Shown: positions 39,173 to 48,198 of the stretch, in pieces
Position numbering within the stretch: position 1 is the first letter of the stretch
Layout: each line of letters opens with the position of its first letter
Source of the DNA: JAVKFY01 sp040223615
Lineage (GTDB): Bacteria > Pseudomonadota > Alphaproteobacteria > GCA-2731375
Assembly (NCBI GenBank): GCA_040223615.1
Contig: JAVKFY010000081.1
Location: 1 to 64,000, forward strand
Reading direction: 5' to 3'
DNA length: 64,000 nucleotides
Program-made: the position numbers and the translations under genes
Notes under the pieces: model-generated
Told to the model about the DNA's origin: nothing
Seen by the model: only the letters and a program-made list of their open reading frames with translations
Database searches by the model: none

Positions 39173-41317
39173 CTAGAACAGAAAATCGCTGGCGTCGAGC
39201 TGGTTGGCGGTGATGCCGGTTAGGGTGAAGCTGGTCGAGCCGTCGCCCCAGGTCACCACGGCGCCGCCGGTGCCGTTGGTAATGGTGAGGTCGGCTAAGC
39301 TGGCGACCGCGACGGAGAGCTTGTCGGTGCCGTTGGCGAAGTCGGTGACGACGTTGTCGCCGTGGTCGTCGCCGAACACGAACGTGTCGGCGCCGGGCCC
39401 GCCGGTCAGCGTGTCGTTGGCCTGGCCGCCGATCAGGGTGTCGTTGCCGCCGCCGCCGTTCAGCGTGTCGAAACCCTGGATGCCGACCAGGAAGTCGTCG
39501 CCGTCGCCGCCGATCAGGCTGTCGCGGCCGCCCTGTCCGCGCAGCGTGTCGTTGCCGGCGCCGCCGTCGATGGTGTCGAAGCCTGAATTGCCGTTCAGCA
39601 CGTCGTCGCCGTCACCGCCGTTGATGACATCGTTCACCGCGCCGGCGAAGGCGGTGTCGTTGCCCGCGCCGCCGTCGATGGTGTCGTCGCCGCCCTGGCC
39701 CTTCATGCTGTCATTGCCGTCGCCGCCGGCGATGCTGTCGGCGTCGCCGTTGCCGAACAGCCGGTCGTCGCCGGCACCGCCGTCGACCGTGTCGGCGCCG
39801 GTGAGGCCATAGATCAGGTCGTCGCCGTCGGAACCCTCCAGGCTGTTGCCCACGGTCGAGCCGATCAGCAGGTCGTCCAGCAGGCTACCGATCAGTCCTT
39901 CCATGTTGGTCAGCACGTCGCCTTCGGCATCGCCGCCGCTGCCGCTGCCGTCGCGCAGGTCGACGGTGACGCCCGCGGCCGAGGCCAGGTAGCTGACGAT
40001 GTCGAACCCGTCGCCGCCATCCATTGCTTCGGCGTTGGCCCCGGCATCGAGGTTGTCGTCGCCATCGGTGCCGGCGACGGGCGGAACGGGGGTGAACAGG
40101 AACGGATTTGGCGCCGCGTAGACCGAGGTGGTCGCCGAGCCGGCGGTCGCGACCAGGTTGCTCGACGTGCTCTCGAAGATGATGGTGGTGCCGTCGTCGG
40201 AAATCTTTGGCCGCGAGCCGCCGCGCAATGCCTCGCTGCCGTCGAATGCGATGCTCACCTTGCGCGTTTCGCCGGTGTCGCGGTCGTGCACGAAGATGTC
40301 GGTGCGGTCGTTGGTGTCGGTGTCGGAGAAGTTGGTGGCACCGGACTGAAACACCACGAAGCGGCCGTCGCCGGAGATGTCGGCCTGTGACGAGGCGCCG
40401 TTGCCCTGGCTGCCGTCGGAGGCGACGCTGATCCGGCTGATCTGGTTGTTGTTCGTGAGATCGAGCAGGAAGACATCGGTGGTGTCGTTGGTGTCGCCCG
40501 CGATCAGGTTGGTGGCGACCGAGTCGAAGACCAGGAACCTGCCGTCGGCGGACAGCGCCGGGGTGAAGCCGGAGAAGAACTGGGCGTCGCCTTCGGTGCC
40601 GTGCGGCGCGGTGACGGTGTTGTTGTTGGCGTTGAACAGGAAGATGTCGCGGCTGCTGCCGTTCACGTCGTCGGCTACCAGATCGGTGGAATAGCTGGCG
40701 AACGCCACCAGGTCGCCATCGCCGTTGATCGCCAGTCGGCTCTGCTGGTCCGCCGTCGCGGGATCGCCGCCGGTGTCGCGGCTGGCCAGCACGGTCGTGC
40801 CGGCCGACATGTTGCGGATCAGGGCGTTGGAAGAACCGTTGGTTTCAAGATCGTCGTCGGAGCTGCGGAAGACGATGATGTTGCCGTCGTCGCTGAACTC
40901 GCCATCGGTGCCCAGCGCGGCGTTGCCGTCGCCATCGACGCTGACCAGTTCGACCGCGCCGGTCTGCGCATCGAAACGGTACAGCGCCTGGATACCGTCG
41001 GGATTGTTCGGCAGGTCGGTCGAGTTCGACCTGAACAGCACATAGCGCCCATCGGCGGAAATGTCGAAGCCGACGCTATCGCGATCGAGCTGGCTGCCGT
41101 CGGCGGCACGGCTGGCCAGCACGCGCTCGTTCGTCACCAGATCGACGATGATGACGTCGTTCTCGCCGTTGGTGTCGTTCTCCAGGACATTGTCGTTGGT
41201 GCCGGTGATGGTGACCGCGACATAGCGGCCATCGGCGGAGACGCCAACGATGCTGGAGCTGTTGTCCGGCGAGCCGCCGTCGAACCCGGTGACGACGTGG
41301 GTAATCTGGTTGACCAT
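39173..41317 (-). CDS. RTX protein with N-terminal beta-propeller
   Basis: 714 residues. Residues 1-410 contain about eight repeats with SADGRYVAV, ISADGRYVLF or ISGDGRFVVF motifs, each followed by Asp/Asn-rich turns, typical of TolB/WD40-like PD40 propeller blades. Residues 425-690 are RTX calcium-binding nonapeptides (DGGAGNDRLFGNGDADSIAG). The tail TDFANGTDKLSVAVASLADL ... ASDFLF resembles the secretion end of the smaller RTX protein. There is no N-terminal signal peptide, so type I secretion is expected; no secretion genes are nearby. A surface or extracellular binding role is inference. Confidence 0.82.
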   Translation of the reverse strand: MVNQITHVVTGFDGGSPDNSSSIVGVSADGRYVAVTITGTNDNVLENDTNGENDVIIVDLVTNERVLASRAADGSQLDRDSVGFDISADGRYVLFRSNSTDLPNNPDGIQALYRFDAQTGAVELVSVDGDGNAALGTDGEFSDDGNIIVFRSSDDDLETNGSSNALIRNMSAGTTVLASRDTGGDPATADQQSRLAINGDGDLVAFASYSTDLVADDVNGSSRDIFLFNANNNTVTAPHGTEGDAQFFSGFTPALSADGRFLVFDSVATNLIAGDTNDTTDVFLLDLTNNNQISRISVASDGSQGNGASSQADISGDGRFVVFQSGATNFSDTDTNDRTDIFVHDRDTGETRKVSIAFDGSEALRGGSRPKISDDGTTIIFESTSSNLVATAGSATTSVYAAPNPFLFTPVPPVAGTDGDDNLDAGANAEAMDGGDGFDIVSYLASAAGVTVDLRDGSGSGGDAEGDVLTNMEGLIGSLLDDLLIGSTVGNSLEGSDGDDLIYGLTGADTVDGGAGDDRLFGNGDADSIAGGDGNDSMKGQGGDDTIDGGAGNDTAFAGAVNDVINGGDGDDVLNGNSGFDTIDGGAGNDTLRGQGGRDSLIGGDGDDFLVGIQGFDTLNGGGGNDTLIGGQANDTLTGGPGADTFVFGDDHGDNVVTDFANGTDKLSVAVASLADLTITNGTGGAVVTWGDGSTSFTLTGITANQLDASDFLF

Positions 41318-41430
41318 GCGTGTCTCCGACCGAGCCTGCCGCGACGCGCCCTCGCAAGCAAGCTAGCGACCCGGTCGGTCGACCGGCAATGAGTAGGACT
41401 ACCTAGGGGGCACGCGCGCCAGGCTAGGTC

Positions 41431-42525
41431 TTAGTCGAGGTTCGCCAGCATTCCGGTGTTGAACGGCTGTAGCGCCTCGTAACGGCCTTCGCGTACGAGA
41501 TTTGCCCAGGCCGGATTGGCGATCAGCGTCCGGCCGAGCGCGACCAGGTCGAACTCGTCGGCCTTTAGGCGCTCCAGCAGCGGTTGAATCGAGCGCAGGC
41601 CGGGTTGCGTGCCGCTCAGCGTCGCCTGCAGGTCGATGTCGAGGCCGACCGCGCCGACCGCGATGGTCGCGATGTCCAGCCGCTGCTTCACCCAGCCGGC
41701 GAGGTTGAGGTCGGAGGAGGGAAACACCGGTTCCCAGTAGCGGCGTTGCGAGCAGTGGATGATGTCGGCGCCGGCCTCGACGATCGGCGCCAGCATGGTG
41801 CGCAGCTCGCGCGGGCTGGTGACCAGTTCCGCGTCGTAGTCCTGCTGCTTCCATTGCGACCAGCGGAACAGGATCGGCATCTCGTTGCCGATGGCGTGCC
41901 GCACCCGGCGTACTACTTCGGCCGGAAAGGCGCTGCGTTCGGCCAGCCCGCCGCCCCACTTGTCGGTCCGCTTGTTGGTCGTCGCCCACAGGAACTGGTC
42001 CAGCAGGTAGCCGTGGGCGGCGTGGATTTCCACCGCATCGAAGCCGATCTGCTTGGCGTTGGTGGCGCCCCGGACATAGGCCGCCAGCGTCGCCTCGATG
42101 GCCGCGTCGTCCATTGCCGTGCCCAGCGGCTCGCCGTTGCCGTCGATGCCCAATGGCGACTCCAGGTTCTCCACATTGCACTCCGGCATGCGCGGGTTGG
42201 CGAAGCCGCCGACGTGCCAGAGCTGCAAGGCGATTCTGCCGCCCGCGGCGTGCACGGCGTCGACCACCTTGTGCCAGCCGGCCACCGCCGCTTCGCCATG
42301 GATGTGCGGGTAGGCCGGATGGTTCCAGGCGCCCGGCCGGTCGATGGTGGTGCCCTCGGTGATAATCAGCCCGACGCCGCCCTCGGCGCGGCGCGCGTAA
42401 TAGGCGGCGTTGGCTTCGCCTGGCACGCCGTCAGGTGCCTGCGACCGCGTCATCGGTGCCATCACGATACGATTGGCGAGTTCGAGCCCGCGCACGCGAA
42501 ACGGTCGGAACAGTGCTTCCGTCAT
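41431..42525 (-). CDS. alkene reductase, old yellow enzyme family
   Basis: FMN-dependent NAD(P)H oxidoreductase of 364 residues. It begins FRPFRVRGLELANRIVMAPM then TRSQA, with the active-site pair in QLWHVGGFANP (His) and the barrel end FDAVEIHAAHGYLLDQFLWA and DLVALGRTLIANPAWANLVREG. This is the NemA/OYE class, reducing activated C=C bonds or nitro esters. The ATG at 42525 is preferred over one 6 codons upstream. It is transcribed alone, after pyrE. Confidence 0.9.
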   Translation of the reverse strand: MTEALFRPFRVRGLELANRIVMAPMTRSQAPDGVPGEANAAYYARRAEGGVGLIITEGTTIDRPGAWNHPAYPHIHGEAAVAGWHKVVDAVHAAGGRIALQLWHVGGFANPRMPECNVENLESPLGIDGNGEPLGTAMDDAAIEATLAAYVRGATNAKQIGFDAVEIHAAHGYLLDQFLWATTNKRTDKWGGGLAERSAFPAEVVRRVRHAIGNEMPILFRWSQWKQQDYDAELVTSPRELRTMLAPIVEAGADIIHCSQRRYWEPVFPSSDLNLAGWVKQRLDIATIAVGAVGLDIDLQATLSGTQPGLRSIQPLLERLKADEFDLVALGRTLIANPAWANLVREGRYEALQPFNTGMLANLD

Positions 42526-42580
42526 TACGACCCCCAGGAACATCGACCGTTCGCGCGGCCCGGCTCCGGCGACCAGCTTA

Positions 42581-43234
42581 TCACGCGTTGGCGGCGGCCC
42601 AGCCGTCCGGGTCTTCCAGGAACTGCTTCACGCCGGCCACGCCGGCCTCGTCGAGATAGCCGCGTGCGCCGGCCTCGGCCAGCGTTTCCCACCAGGTGGT
42701 GAGGCCGTAAAGCTCAACGCCCTGCTCGCGCAGCTTAGCGATGGCTTCCGGGAAGATGCCGTAGTGAAACACGACGTAGGTGCTGGCGCAGGTCATCTCC
42801 GCCTCGCGCAGGCCCTCCACGAAGCTCATCTTCGAGCCGCCGTCGGTCGCCAGGTCCTCGATCAGCGCGACGCGCTGGCCGGGCTCGAAATAGCCTTCGA
42901 TGCGCGCGCCGCGCCCGAAGCCCTTGGGCTGCTTGCGCACGTAGAGCATCGGCAGGTTCATGCGCTCGGCGACGAAGGCCGCAAAGGGAATGCCGGCGGT
43001 CTCGCCGCCGGCCACCGCGTCGAGGTCGCCGGCGGTCGCCCTGATCTGGTCCACCATCATGTCCATCAGCCGCGAGCGCGCCTCGGGAAAGCCGATGATG
43101 CGCCGGCAATCGACATAGACCGGACTCTTGCGCCCGGAGGTGAAGGTGAACGGGTCGTGCGGCCGGAACAGCACCGCCTCGATCTCGATCAGGATGCGCG
43201 CCGCCTCGCGCGCCAATTGGTCGTCGTTGCTCAT
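42581..43234 (-). CDS. pyrE: orotate phosphoribosyltransferase
   Basis: Makes OMP from orotate and PRPP in pyrimidine synthesis. The protein has 217 residues. FTFTSGRKSPVYVDCRRIIG matches the PyrE N-terminal signature, with AVAGGETAGIPFAAFVAERM, VRKQPKGFGRGARIEG and the PRPP loop RVALIEDLATDGGSK. The loop has DLATDGG where VVTTGG is usual. It overlaps the alpha/beta hydrolase gene by 4 bases, an unexpected operon partner. Confidence 0.93.
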   Translation of the reverse strand: MSNDDQLAREAARILIEIEAVLFRPHDPFTFTSGRKSPVYVDCRRIIGFPEARSRLMDMMVDQIRATAGDLDAVAGGETAGIPFAAFVAERMNLPMLYVRKQPKGFGRGARIEGYFEPGQRVALIEDLATDGGSKMSFVEGLREAEMTCASTYVVFHYGIFPEAIAKLREQGVELYGLTTWWETLAEAGARGYLDEAGVAGVKQFLEDPDGWAAANA

Positions 43235-44016
43235 GCCACCTCTTGGATCGCCGCCAGCACCGCCTCTGCCTGCTCATACTGCAGCAGGTGGCCGGCGGCC
43301 GGAATCGAGGTGAGCTTAGCGCCGGCGATGCCGTCGACGAAGGCCTGCGCGTAGGGAGTCTCGGGGATCAGCCCGTCATTGGCGCCCCAGATCACCGCCG
43401 TCCTGGCCTTGATCCGGTACATCCGGTCGCTCAGGCCCCGGTCCGGGATCGGGAACAGCAGCTTGCCGGCCATGCCGAAGCGGCGCGCGTTCATGATCAG
43501 GAACTCGGTCAGGAAGTCCGGGTCGTCCAGGTCGAGCCCGGCGGTCAGCATCTTCGTGCCCAGCGCGACGTCGTGAAACAGCAGCGCCGGCAGCTCGAAC
43601 GGCAGCTTGGCGAACAGGTCCGGCAGCGGCGCCTGGTCGAACCACAGCCCCGCCGGGGCCAGCAGCGCCAGCCGGTCGACCGCCTTCGGTGCCACCGCGG
43701 CCATCTCCGCCGCGATCATGCCGCCCATCGAGTGGCCGACGACCAGCGGCCGGTCCAGGCCCAGCGCGTCCATCACGTCGAAACAGTGCAGCGCGACGTC
43801 GAGCATGTCGCGCAGGTTGTCCGCGCCCTCGCTGTCCTCGTAGCCGGGCAACAGCGGCGCCGACACCCGGAAGTGTTTCGCCAGCAGCGCCAGGAACGGA
43901 TCGTCGGGAAACACGCCGCCGGCGCCGTGCAGGTAGAGCAGGGCCGGGCCGTCGCCGCCTTCGTAGACCCGGACGCGGGTCCGCCCGCCGGCGGTCTCGA
44001 TGTACCGCGCGTCCAT
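43231..44016 (-). CDS. alpha/beta hydrolase
   Basis: 261 residues. The oxyanion segment is LLYLHGAGGVFPDD; the nucleophile elbow is LVVGHSMGGMIAAEMA with Ser; Asp lies in VIWGANDGLIPE, and His in PAAGHLLQYEQAEAV. Substrate unknown. It lies between LLM monooxygenase and pyrE with 1- and 4-base overlaps, so it is translated with both. Pairing with the LLM monooxygenase suggests hydrolysis of the product of that oxidation, which is inference. Confidence 0.87.
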   Translation of the reverse strand: MDARYIETAGGRTRVRVYEGGDGPALLYLHGAGGVFPDDPFLALLAKHFRVSAPLLPGYEDSEGADNLRDMLDVALHCFDVMDALGLDRPLVVGHSMGGMIAAEMAAVAPKAVDRLALLAPAGLWFDQAPLPDLFAKLPFELPALLFHDVALGTKMLTAGLDLDDPDFLTEFLIMNARRFGMAGKLLFPIPDRGLSDRMYRIKARTAVIWGANDGLIPETPYAQAFVDGIAGAKLTSIPAAGHLLQYEQAEAVLAAIQEVA

Positions 44017-45251
44017 CACTCGGCCGCCTGCGCCGCGCCGACGCGGTCGTCCATCGGATGGATCCAGAACCGGTCGTCGTGGTTGCCATACTCGGGCCAC
44101 AGGTTGCGCAGGCGCGGCATCACCTTCTCGGCGAACAGGCGGGTGGAGTGGCGCGTCTTCTCGTCCGGCATGTTGCCGATGTGCAGCAGGCAGAAGATGT
44201 TGCCGACGCGCAGGTTCTTGATCAGGAACTCCATCCGCTCGGCCACCGTGTCGGGCGAGCCGGCGATGATGTGGCCGCCCTCGACCATCTCCTTCCACGT
44301 GAGCTTGGCCATGTCGGCGAGGCTGGCGCGGGTGAGCTGCGACACCGCCTGGGCCTGCAGCGTCTTGATCGTGCGATAGCCCGGCGCGTCGGCGTAGCCC
44401 GGATAGACATGCAGGCAACGATTGTAGAAGTAGCTGACATGCTCGCCGTAGAGCTTCTCGGCCTCCTCGTCGGTGTCGGCGACGCAGATGGTCTGCGCGA
44501 AGCCAGCACGGTAGGGCGAGTCGTCCAGGCCGCGTTCCGCGACGCGCTCCCAGAACCCGTCCATCAGCTTCTGCGCCCGCTTGTAGCCGGTGAAGCTGAG
44601 GTACGAATAGGTGTAGTCGTTGTCGAGGCAGAAGTCGTAGGTCTCCACCGAGCCGCCGCCGGGGATGAAGATCGGCGGCCGCGGCCGCTGCACCGGCTTC
44701 GGCCAGCAGTTCACGTAGCGCAGCTTGGTGTAGCGCCCGTTGAACGGGAACGGCTCGTCCGCCGCCCACGCCTTCATGATCAGCTCGTGCGCCTCGGCAT
44801 ACTTCTCCCGCGTCAGCGCCGGGACCGTGCCGTAGGCGTAGTTGGTATCCATCGACGTGCCGACCGGGAACCCCGCCACGAGACGCCCACCGGACAAGAC
44901 GTCCAGCATGGCGAACTCCTCCGCCACCCGCACCGGCGGGTTGTACAGCGCGATGGAGTTGCCCAGCACCACCAGCGCCGCCTGCGACGTGCGCCGCGAC
45001 AAGGTCGCCGCCATGATGTTGGGCGAGGGCATCAGGCCGTAGCCGTTGGCGTGATGCTCGTTCACCCCGATCCCGTCGAAGCCCAGCGTCTCCGCGTATT
45101 CGAGCTGGTCGAGATAGGTGTGATAGACGCGGTGCCCCTTCTCCGGATCATACAGCTTCGCCGGAATATCCACCCACACCGACCGGTACGTCTCCCGAAA
45201 GTCGTCGGGGAGGTAGGGCCACGGCATCAGATTGAACCAGGTGAACTTCAT
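44016..45251 (-). CDS. LLM-class flavin-dependent monooxygenase
   Basis: 411-residue luciferase-like TIM-barrel. It begins MKFTWFNLMPWPYLPDDF, with GFDGIGVNEHHANGYGLMPS (the His of the flavin pocket), RVAEEFAMLDVLSGGRLVAGF, and IIAGSPDTVAERMEFLIKNL near the end. It uses FMNH2 or F420-like cofactor supplied by another protein; substrate unknown. First of a three-gene run with the alpha/beta hydrolase and pyrE. Residues after the barrel (KVMPRLRNLWPEYG) resemble subfamilies seen in xenobiotic catabolism. Confidence 0.88.
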   Translation of the reverse strand: MKFTWFNLMPWPYLPDDFRETYRSVWVDIPAKLYDPEKGHRVYHTYLDQLEYAETLGFDGIGVNEHHANGYGLMPSPNIMAATLSRRTSQAALVVLGNSIALYNPPVRVAEEFAMLDVLSGGRLVAGFPVGTSMDTNYAYGTVPALTREKYAEAHELIMKAWAADEPFPFNGRYTKLRYVNCWPKPVQRPRPPIFIPGGGSVETYDFCLDNDYTYSYLSFTGYKRAQKLMDGFWERVAERGLDDSPYRAGFAQTICVADTDEEAEKLYGEHVSYFYNRCLHVYPGYADAPGYRTIKTLQAQAVSQLTRASLADMAKLTWKEMVEGGHIIAGSPDTVAERMEFLIKNLRVGNIFCLLHIGNMPDEKTRHSTRLFAEKVMPRLRNLWPEYGNHDDRFWIHPMDDRVGAAQAAE

Positions 45252-45351
45252 GGCGTGGGGTTCCTGGGGGCGAGTTTCACCGATATTGAGGGAAGCTTGT
45301 AATGTGTCTCAAAAGGAGTCAATCGATGGAGGTGACTTTGTAGAGGCGCAT

Positions 45352-46068
45352 CTAACTGTTTGCTTTCTCGCTTATCCAAGCGGAAAATTCGAACCCTCCC
45401 CAAATGCTGAACTGGTAGTAGGTTTCGGACTTATCATCTTCTTCGGCATGATATATTGTAACTTCCATACCTGGTCCCTTTTTTATGACCTCTCCAAACC
45501 GACCTATATTCGAATGTACGAACTTTCGGCCTGACTCTGTAACGTGCATTACATCAACCTCGCGTGAAGTTGGAATCAGTTTTCCAAGCTCGGAATAATG
45601 AATTCCTCGCACCCAACTCCCGATTAGGTGATCCAGGGATTTCTTGGAGATCAGGATGCCGAGCCTTGATCCGGCGTCAAAATTCTCCCTGAAGTAGGGG
45701 AGCGCACCGCGTTGACTTCTCGAATGGACTGGCCTGATTTCCCTCAGAGTCCGGAATTTCCGGTTCAATCTATGTACTATGTCTTTTGCGTTTGTTGCCG
45801 ACTTCGGGTCTCGCGACCGCTTCACCTTTGACAGAATGTCAGCATAGGAAGGATCGTCACCACTCAGGCACATTGCCAGTTTATGCATCGTGTCGGATTC
45901 GATTTTACTCTTCTTGTTGTTGCACTCAATACAGCAGGGTACTTTCCATTTTTCGACGTCCTTGTCGACTTTAGGAAACCAGCTTCGTGCAATCACGTGG
46001 TCTTCTGTAGTCTCACTTTGAAGAACGTGTTTTAAGCAATATGTGCACTGGATAAGTTGATCTTGCAT
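45352..46068 (-). CDS. HNH endonuclease-like protein, AT-rich and probably acquired
   Basis: 238 residues. Zinc-binding cysteine pairs are in QCTYCLKHV and PCCIECNNKKSK, framing TTEDHVIARSWFP, a typical HNH core with D-H and N. The rest is unrecognised: a basic middle (NAKDIVHRLNRKFRTLREIR) and a C-terminal beta-rich part ending in WGGFEFSAW. The coding DNA is visibly AT-rich, around 45% GC by eye against near 70% elsewhere, and codon use differs, which suggests transfer. It lies next to a toxin-antitoxin pair, which fits an accessory patch. A defence role is possible but not shown. Confidence 0.7.
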   Translation of the reverse strand: MQDQLIQCTYCLKHVLQSETTEDHVIARSWFPKVDKDVEKWKVPCCIECNNKKSKIESDTMHKLAMCLSGDDPSYADILSKVKRSRDPKSATNAKDIVHRLNRKFRTLREIRPVHSRSQRGALPYFRENFDAGSRLGILISKKSLDHLIGSWVRGIHYSELGKLIPTSREVDVMHVTESGRKFVHSNIGRFGEVIKKGPGMEVTIYHAEEDDKSETYYQFSIWGGFEFSAWISEKANS

Positions 46069-46111
46069 TTCTTGAAACGCTATAAAGTTTGAAGCGCGAT
46101 TCTGACCGAAA

Positions 46112-46429
46112 TTAGGCCACCGCCTGCAACCCCTTCTTCGCCACCAGCGTCAGCAGCTTGAGCGAGGCGCCGCGCGGTTTCTTTTCGCCGCGTTCCCATT
46201 GGCTGACGAGGCCGGTGGTGACGTTGAGGTAGCGGGCGAAGACGGCCTGGCTGGCGTTCTCCTGCTCTCGTATCTGCCTGATTTGCGCCGCTGAAAGTTC
46301 CTCGACCGGCGTCAGGCACATCTCGTCGAACTCTTTCATCGTGCGCTTATCGATCAGGCCGGACTGGTGAAGGTCGAGCGCCGTCTCGTGGACTGCCGCC
46401 AGCGGGTCGCTCTTGTATCGCTTAGTCAT
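46112..46429 (-). CDS. HigA-type helix-turn-helix antitoxin
   Basis: 105 residues. The Xre-type HTH lies at residues about 47-90: SAAQIRQIREQENASQAVFA then RYLNVTTGLVSQWERGEKKP, typical of antitoxins that follow RelE/HigB-like toxins. The N-terminal helix region (LHQSGLIDKRTMKEFDEM) likely contacts the toxin. The start lies inside the 3' end of the toxin gene (8-base overlap), so translation is coupled in the toxin-first order. Confidence 0.87.
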   Translation of the reverse strand: MTKRYKSDPLAAVHETALDLHQSGLIDKRTMKEFDEMCLTPVEELSAAQIRQIREQENASQAVFARYLNVTTGLVSQWERGEKKPRGASLKLLTLVAKKGLQAVA

Positions 46430-46796
46430 CGTAGTCGACCTCCTTCATGTCCTTGTCGCGCAGGGCGACGGCAATCGCCCGGTCATCGAACCCGAGCATC
46501 CTGTCCGCCAGCCGGCGAAACCCCTTCAGCTCGTCGCGACGCAGGTTGTCGCGGCTGTTCTTGGGAAAGCCGTAGACGAAGTAAGCGAGGTCGCCGCGGC
46601 GGAACAGCACGATGCTGCGGTAGCCGCCGGATTTCCCTTGGCCCGATCGCGCGATGCGCTGCTTGATCACGCCGCCGCCGAGGTCGGCATCGATCAAGCC
46701 TGCTTCGGCGCGCCGGACGGCATCGAGCAACGCGGCATCGGCGATCCGCTCGGCGTTGGCGAAGCGGGCGAACGGCTTGGTCTTGAATACCCGCAT
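46422..46796 (-). CDS. RelE/ParE-family (HigB-like) toxin
   Basis: 124 residues. KSGGYRSIVLFRRGDLAYFV then YGFPKNSRDNL matches the RelE-type toxin family that pairs with HTH antitoxins. Such toxins cut mRNA on the ribosome. Position and overlap with the downstream antitoxin support this. It is transcribed from a site with palindromic operators at 46819-46850. Confidence 0.87.
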   Translation of the reverse strand: MRVFKTKPFARFANAERIADAALLDAVRRAEAGLIDADLGGGVIKQRIARSGQGKSGGYRSIVLFRRGDLAYFVYGFPKNSRDNLRRDELKGFRRLADRMLGFDDRAIAVALRDKDMKEVDYDD

Positions 46797-46818
46797 CCAG
46801 CGACCGCGCGATCATATC

Positions 46819-46850
46819 TATCACGCAGTGATATAGCACTTAGTGTGATA
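46819..46850. promoter_or_regulatory. toxin-antitoxin operator
   Basis: A perfect palindrome TATCAC-GCA-GTGATA (46819-46833), followed directly by an imperfect copy with arms TATAGCAC and GTGTGATA around TTA (46832-46850). It lies 22 bases upstream of the toxin start, where an HTH antitoxin-toxin complex would repress the operon. Confidence 0.6.
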
Positions 46851-46883
46851 AATGACAAGAACGCGAGGCGGTGACCGTCGCCC

Positions 46884-48002
46884 TTAGAACCGCACCAGCT
46901 TGCGCCGGTCCTCGTCCCACAGAGCCAGGCGGATGCATGTCACGCTTTGCCACAGGGTCATGCGGTTGCTGTGGCGCAGCTCGGGGATGCGGGCCAGGCA
47001 GTCGGGGAGGCGGTAGTTCGGGATCCGGCTCGACAGGTGGTGCACGTGGTGGATGCCGATATTGGCGGTGAACCAGCGCAGCACGCGGGGCAGGTGGAAG
47101 TAGCTGCTGCCCTGCACCGCCGCGTCATGGAAGTCCCACTCGCCGGACGGCGCCCAGTAGGTGTGCTCGAACTGGTGCTGCACGTAGAACAGCCAGACCC
47201 CGATCGACGAGGCGAGCACGGTGACCGGCACCTGCACCATCGCGACCTCGGCGAAGCCGACGGCGAAACCGAGCGCCACGATCACCGCGCCGATCGCCAG
47301 GTTGGTCGCCAGCACGCCGGGCAGCAGTCGCCAGCGCTGGCGCAGCAGGTCCAGCGGCAGCCGGAACTTCAGCACGAACACGTAGGTCGGCCCGAGGCCC
47401 AGGAACACCAGCGGGTGGCGGTAGGCGCGGTAGGCCAGCCGGCGCCAGCGCGGCAGCGCGCGGTACTCGCGCACCGTCAGCAGCGCGATGTCGCCGATGC
47501 CGCGACGGTCCAGGTTGCCCGAGGTGGCATGGTGGATGGCGTGCGCCTCGCGCCAGTAGCCGTGCGGCGTCAGCGTCAGGATGCCGATCAGCCAGCCGAT
47601 CAGGTCGTTGGCGCGGCGCGAGCGGAAGTAGGCGTAGTGGCCGCAGTCGTGCTGGAACATGAACATCCGCACGGTCAGGCCCGCCGCCGGCACCGCCAGC
47701 AGCAGCGCGATCCAGTAGCCGTAGTCGAGGCTGAACCACATCAACGCCCAGACCCCGGCCAACAGCGCCAGGGTGAGGCCGAGCTGCCCCAGGCTGCGCC
47801 GGGTGCTGGGCTCGGCATAGGGCTTGAGCCGATGCGCCCAGGCGCGGGCGTCGCCGCTGTCGGCGCGTGCCGCGGCGCTGGTTCGGCTGCATACCGAAGT
47901 GTCGGCCCGTCCGGGCCGGAAAAATCTGGAAATGTCGGAAGATCCCAATAAGAGGAATGGCCCCTCGCGAGGTCGGTTAGCAGGGAAATGCGGCAGGAGC
48001 AA
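46884..48002 (-). CDS. membrane fatty acid desaturase
   Basis: Di-iron membrane desaturase. The histidine boxes are HDCGH, HAIHH and HHVHH (in IGIHHVHHLSSRIPNYRLPD), with membrane segments between (LTLALLAGVWALMWFSLDYG). It introduces a double bond in an acyl-lipid. The frame is 372 codons, but the first 50 or so residues (LLPHFPANRPREGPFLLLGS) do not look like the family. The true start is probably a GTG or TTG further in, near 47880; I give the longest frame. It is transcribed alone. Confidence 0.82.
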   Translation of the reverse strand: MLLPHFPANRPREGPFLLLGSSDISRFFRPGRADTSVCSRTSAAARADSGDARAWAHRLKPYAEPSTRRSLGQLGLTLALLAGVWALMWFSLDYGYWIALLLAVPAAGLTVRMFMFQHDCGHYAYFRSRRANDLIGWLIGILTLTPHGYWREAHAIHHATSGNLDRRGIGDIALLTVREYRALPRWRRLAYRAYRHPLVFLGLGPTYVFVLKFRLPLDLLRQRWRLLPGVLATNLAIGAVIVALGFAVGFAEVAMVQVPVTVLASSIGVWLFYVQHQFEHTYWAPSGEWDFHDAAVQGSSYFHLPRVLRWFTANIGIHHVHHLSSRIPNYRLPDCLARIPELRHSNRMTLWQSVTCIRLALWDEDRRKLVRF

Positions 48003-48198
48003 GACAACGACCGCGGCGGGTGGCGCCGTCTATCGCCCAACGCCCCGATATTCGCCCGCAACCGGTCCTTCTCCGCCGCCGTCGCCCACCAGCGCGCCAG
48101 CAGCTCGCGGTAGAGGGCCAGGCAGTCCGAGTAGCGGCCCGGTCGACTCTCGCACACGACTCTCGCAAACTGGGCCCCGGCCGACTCTAGGGGTGAGG

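Noticed and set aside
38300..39900. Regular repeats resembling a repeat array
   Set aside because: They are codons for RTX nonapeptides, in frame and degenerate at third positions, not CRISPR repeats with spacers.
48003..48198. Coding-like minus-strand frame (CESRPGRYSDCLALYRELLA) upstream of the desaturase
   Set aside because: It runs into unrelated sequence without a plausible stop and has no clear start. It might be a gene remnant, but the evidence is too thin to list.
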